Source: Allodiplogaster sudhausi
Lineage: Eukaryota > Nematoda > Chromadorea > Rhabditida > Diplogasteridae
Length of the DNA stretch: 64,000 bases
Direction: 5' to 3'
Assembly: GCA_945643635.1 (NCBI GenBank)
Contig: CALZFC010000227.1
Location: 1 to 64,000, forward strand
Positions 62,891-64,000 of the stretch are shown in pieces. The notes beneath the pieces are model-generated. The model did not search any database and had not been told where the DNA came from. It worked only from the letters and a program-made list of their open reading frames with translations. Numbering within the stretch: position 1 is the first letter of the stretch; the number at the start of each line of letters is the position of its first letter. Both the position numbers and the translations under genes were made by a program.

Positions 62891-63404
62891 TTAACGGTAG
62901 AGTTAACGGTAGAGTTAACGGTAGAGTTAACGGTAGAGTTAACGGTAGAGTTAACGGTAGAGTTAACGGTAGAGTTAACGGTAGAGTTAACGGTAGAGTT
63001 AACGGTAGAGTTAACGGTAGAGTTAACGGTAGAGTTAACGGTAGAGTTAACGGTAGAGTTAACGGTAGAGTTAACGGTAGAGTTAACGGTAGAGTTAACG
63101 GTAGAGTTAACGGTAGAGTTAACGGTAGAGTTAACGGTAGAGTTAAACGGTAGAGTTAACGGTAGAGTTAACGGTAGAGTTAACGGTAGAGTTAACGGTA
63201 GAGTTAACGGTAGAGTTAAAGGTAGAGTTAACGGTAGAGTTAACGGTAGAGTTAACGGTAGAGTTAACGGTAGAGTTAACGGTAGAGTTAAACGGTAGAG
63301 TTAACGGTAGAGTTAACGGTAGAGTTAACGGTAGAGTTAACGGTAGAGTTAACGGTAGAGTTAACGGTAGAGTTAACGGTAGAGTTAACGGTAGAGTTAA
63401 CGGT

Positions 63405-63412
63405 AGAGAGTT
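63405..63412 (+). repeat. GAGAG junction (2)
   Basis: GGTAGAGAGTTAAC is identical to the junction at 57691, again +2 or -10 bp. Confidence 0.8.
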
Positions 63413-63477
63413 AACGGTAGAGTTAACGGTAGAGTTAACGGTAGAGTTAACGGTAGAGTTAACGGTAGAGTTAACGG

Positions 63478-63486
63478 TAGAGAGTT
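63478..63486 (+). repeat. GAGAG junction (3)
   Basis: The third GAGAG junction, about 73 bp after the second. Counting both as deletions or both as insertions gives a whole number of units between them, which fits local duplication. Confidence 0.8.
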
Positions 63487-63620
63487 AACGGTAGAGTTAA
63501 CGGTAGAGTTAACGGTAGAGTTAACGGTAGAGTTAACGGTAGAGTTAACGGTAGAGTTAACGGTAGAGTTAACGGTAGAGTTAACGGTAGAGTTAACGGT
63601 AGAGTTAACGGTAGAGTTAA

Positions 63621-63632
63621 CGGTAAGAGAGT
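63621..63632 (+). repeat. Insertion variant GGTAAGAGAGTT
   Basis: Three extra bases between GGTA and GAGTT at about 63625-63629. It resembles the GAGAG junction with an added A. Confidence 0.75.
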
Positions 63633-63970
63633 TAACGGTAGAGTTAACGGTAGAGTTAACGGTAGAGTTAACGGTAGAGTTAACGGTAGAGTTAACGGTA
63701 GAGTTAACGGTAGAGTTAACGGTAGAGTTAAAGGTAGAGTTAACGGTAGAGTTAACGGTAGAGTTAACGGTAGAGTTAACGGTAGAGTTAACGGTAGAGT
63801 TAACGGTAGAGTTAACGGTAGAGTTAACGGTAGAGTTAACGGTAGAGTTAACGGTAGAGTTAACGGTAGAGTTAACGGTAGAGTTAACGGTAGAGTTAAA
63901 GGTAGAGTTAACGGTAGAGTTAACGGTAGAGTTAACGGTAGAGTTAACGGTAGAGTTAACGGTAGAGTTA

Positions 63971-63990
63971 ACGGTTAGAGTAGAGTAAAG
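63971..63990 (+). repeat. Irregular units at the window end
   Basis: ACGGTTAGAG, then TAGAGTAAAGG: an extra T, a truncated unit and a unit that loses a T and has C8 to A. The window ends ten bases later, still inside the repeat. Confidence 0.75.
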
Positions 63991-64000
63991 GTAGAGTTAA

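Larger units (their letters stand above)
1..64000 (+). repeat. 12-bp satellite array filling the window
   Basis: The window is a single head-to-tail array of the unit GAGTTAACGGTA, about 5,330 copies, always in the same orientation. Every 60-base line holds five units, so lines are identical between interruptions, and each phase shift between lines equals the indel seen at the interruption. The unit is 5/12 GC, has 4 G to 1 C on the + strand, and contains GTTAAC, TTAA, one CpG and TAACGG. No unique sequence is present at either end, so the array is longer than the window. I do not recognise the family. The dodecamer period recalls the Drosophila dodeca satellite, but the sequence does not match it as I know it. 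A eukaryotic heterochromatic satellite is the likeliest class, inferred from length and uniformity. Any function is unknown. Confidence 0.98.
57691..64000 (+). repeat. Right variable zone of the array
   Basis: The unit persists, with roughly 55-60 departures in 6.3 kb. Divergence rises gradually: the first 1.5 kb has only the 57691 junction and C8-to-A units at 57963 and 58515, then departures become frequent from 59236. The commonest is the variant unit GAGTTAAAGGTA (also 59631, 59739, 59775, 59921, 59978, 61377, 61413, 62391, 62665, 62808, 62820, 62880, 63220, 63732, 63900). Extra A in AA (59366, 60046, 60930, 61254, 62770, 63146, 63291), loss of C8 (59486, 60441, 62511) and loss of one T (60783, 62578) also occur. 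TT to TTT, frequent in the left zone, is seen about once (61350). Confidence 0.9.

Noticed and set aside
62882..63298. A 138-codon reading frame starting with GTG, giving repeating ELTV then VNGR residues
   Set aside because: It is satellite translated. The GTG exists only because of a GGT insertion at 62881-62884; there is no ribosome-binding context, the frame switches from ELTV to VNGR at an extra A near 63146, and it ends at another extra A near 63291. Nothing suggests a protein.
1..64000. CRISPR array
   Set aside because: There are no spacers: the 12-bp unit is contiguous and invariant, and no cas gene is present.
1..64000. Plasmid iterons or a replication origin
   Set aside because: Iterons number a few to dozens beside a rep gene; here there are thousands of copies over 64 kb and no gene.
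1..64000. Telomere repeat array
   Set aside because: The unit is G-skewed but has no G run longer than two in its consensus and resembles no telomere repeat I know. The visible array is far longer than most telomeres and is irregular at both window ends.
1..64000. Drosophila dodeca satellite
   Set aside because: Only the period and a short ACCG-type match agree; the rest of the unit differs, as far as I recall that sequence.
1..64000. Purely artificial sequence (basecaller loop or ligation concatemer)
   Set aside because: Not excluded, but the phase-consistent truncations of several sizes and the distinct variant units in each zone look more like a natural array. Raw reads from a second technology would decide.
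1..64000. Hidden genes, tRNAs or inserted elements between repeats
   Set aside because: No stretch longer than about 50 bases departs from the 12-bp unit, apart from the 200-bp patch at 59800-60010, which is still built from unit fragments.

Overview
The whole 64 kb window is one uninterrupted tandem array of a 12-bp unit, GAGTTAACGGTA on the + strand (TACCGTTAACTC on the - strand). That is about 5,330 copies, all head to tail in the same orientation. The array enters at base 1 and leaves at base 64000, so neither true edge nor any unique flanking DNA is visible. I find no gene, RNA gene, transposon, CRISPR array or origin. An array this long, uniform and gene-free points to eukaryotic satellite DNA (heterochromatic, pericentromeric or subtelomeric) assembled from long reads. 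This is inferred from architecture only. I do not recognise the unit and cannot name a taxon.

Layout. (1) 1-5933 is a left zone with roughly 55-60 deviations from the unit, about one per 100 bp: mostly one-base length changes in the TT, AA and GG doublets, plus several short scrambled clusters. (2) 5934-57690 is a core in which I see only about 15 deviations in 51.8 kb. All are small indels or unit truncations, and I noticed no isolated base substitution. Its longest perfect runs are 9665-20671 (about 11.0 kb), 35617-43923 (8.3 kb) and 49952-57690 (7.7 kb). (3) 57691-64000 is a right zone that is again variable, with about the same density of deviations as the left zone, but richer in one recurring variant unit, GAGTTAAAGGTA (C8 to A), and with a badly degraded patch near 59800-60010.

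Built-in properties of the unit. It is 41.7% GC with strong strand asymmetry (4 G and 1 C on the + strand; 8 of 12 bases purine). Each unit carries one palindromic GTTAAC (HpaI site, with a TTAA core), one CpG and one TAACGG, which matches the Myb-family consensus YAACKG. Adjacent GTTAAC palindromes can pair as a 6-bp stem with a 6-nt loop on either strand. Because 12 is a multiple of 3, four of the six frames (repeating ELTV, VNGR, TVNS and PLTL) have no stop. The array has no ATG on either strand that I can find and its interruptions are not multiples of 3, so it is not coding.

The main questions are whether the core/edge contrast is biology (homogenised centre, decaying edges) or assembly (polished centre, unpolished ends), and whether recurring junctions and variant units record segmental amplification. 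All calls come from reading by eye. Phase was checked from line to line, which catches uncompensated indels, but a few isolated substitutions could have been missed.
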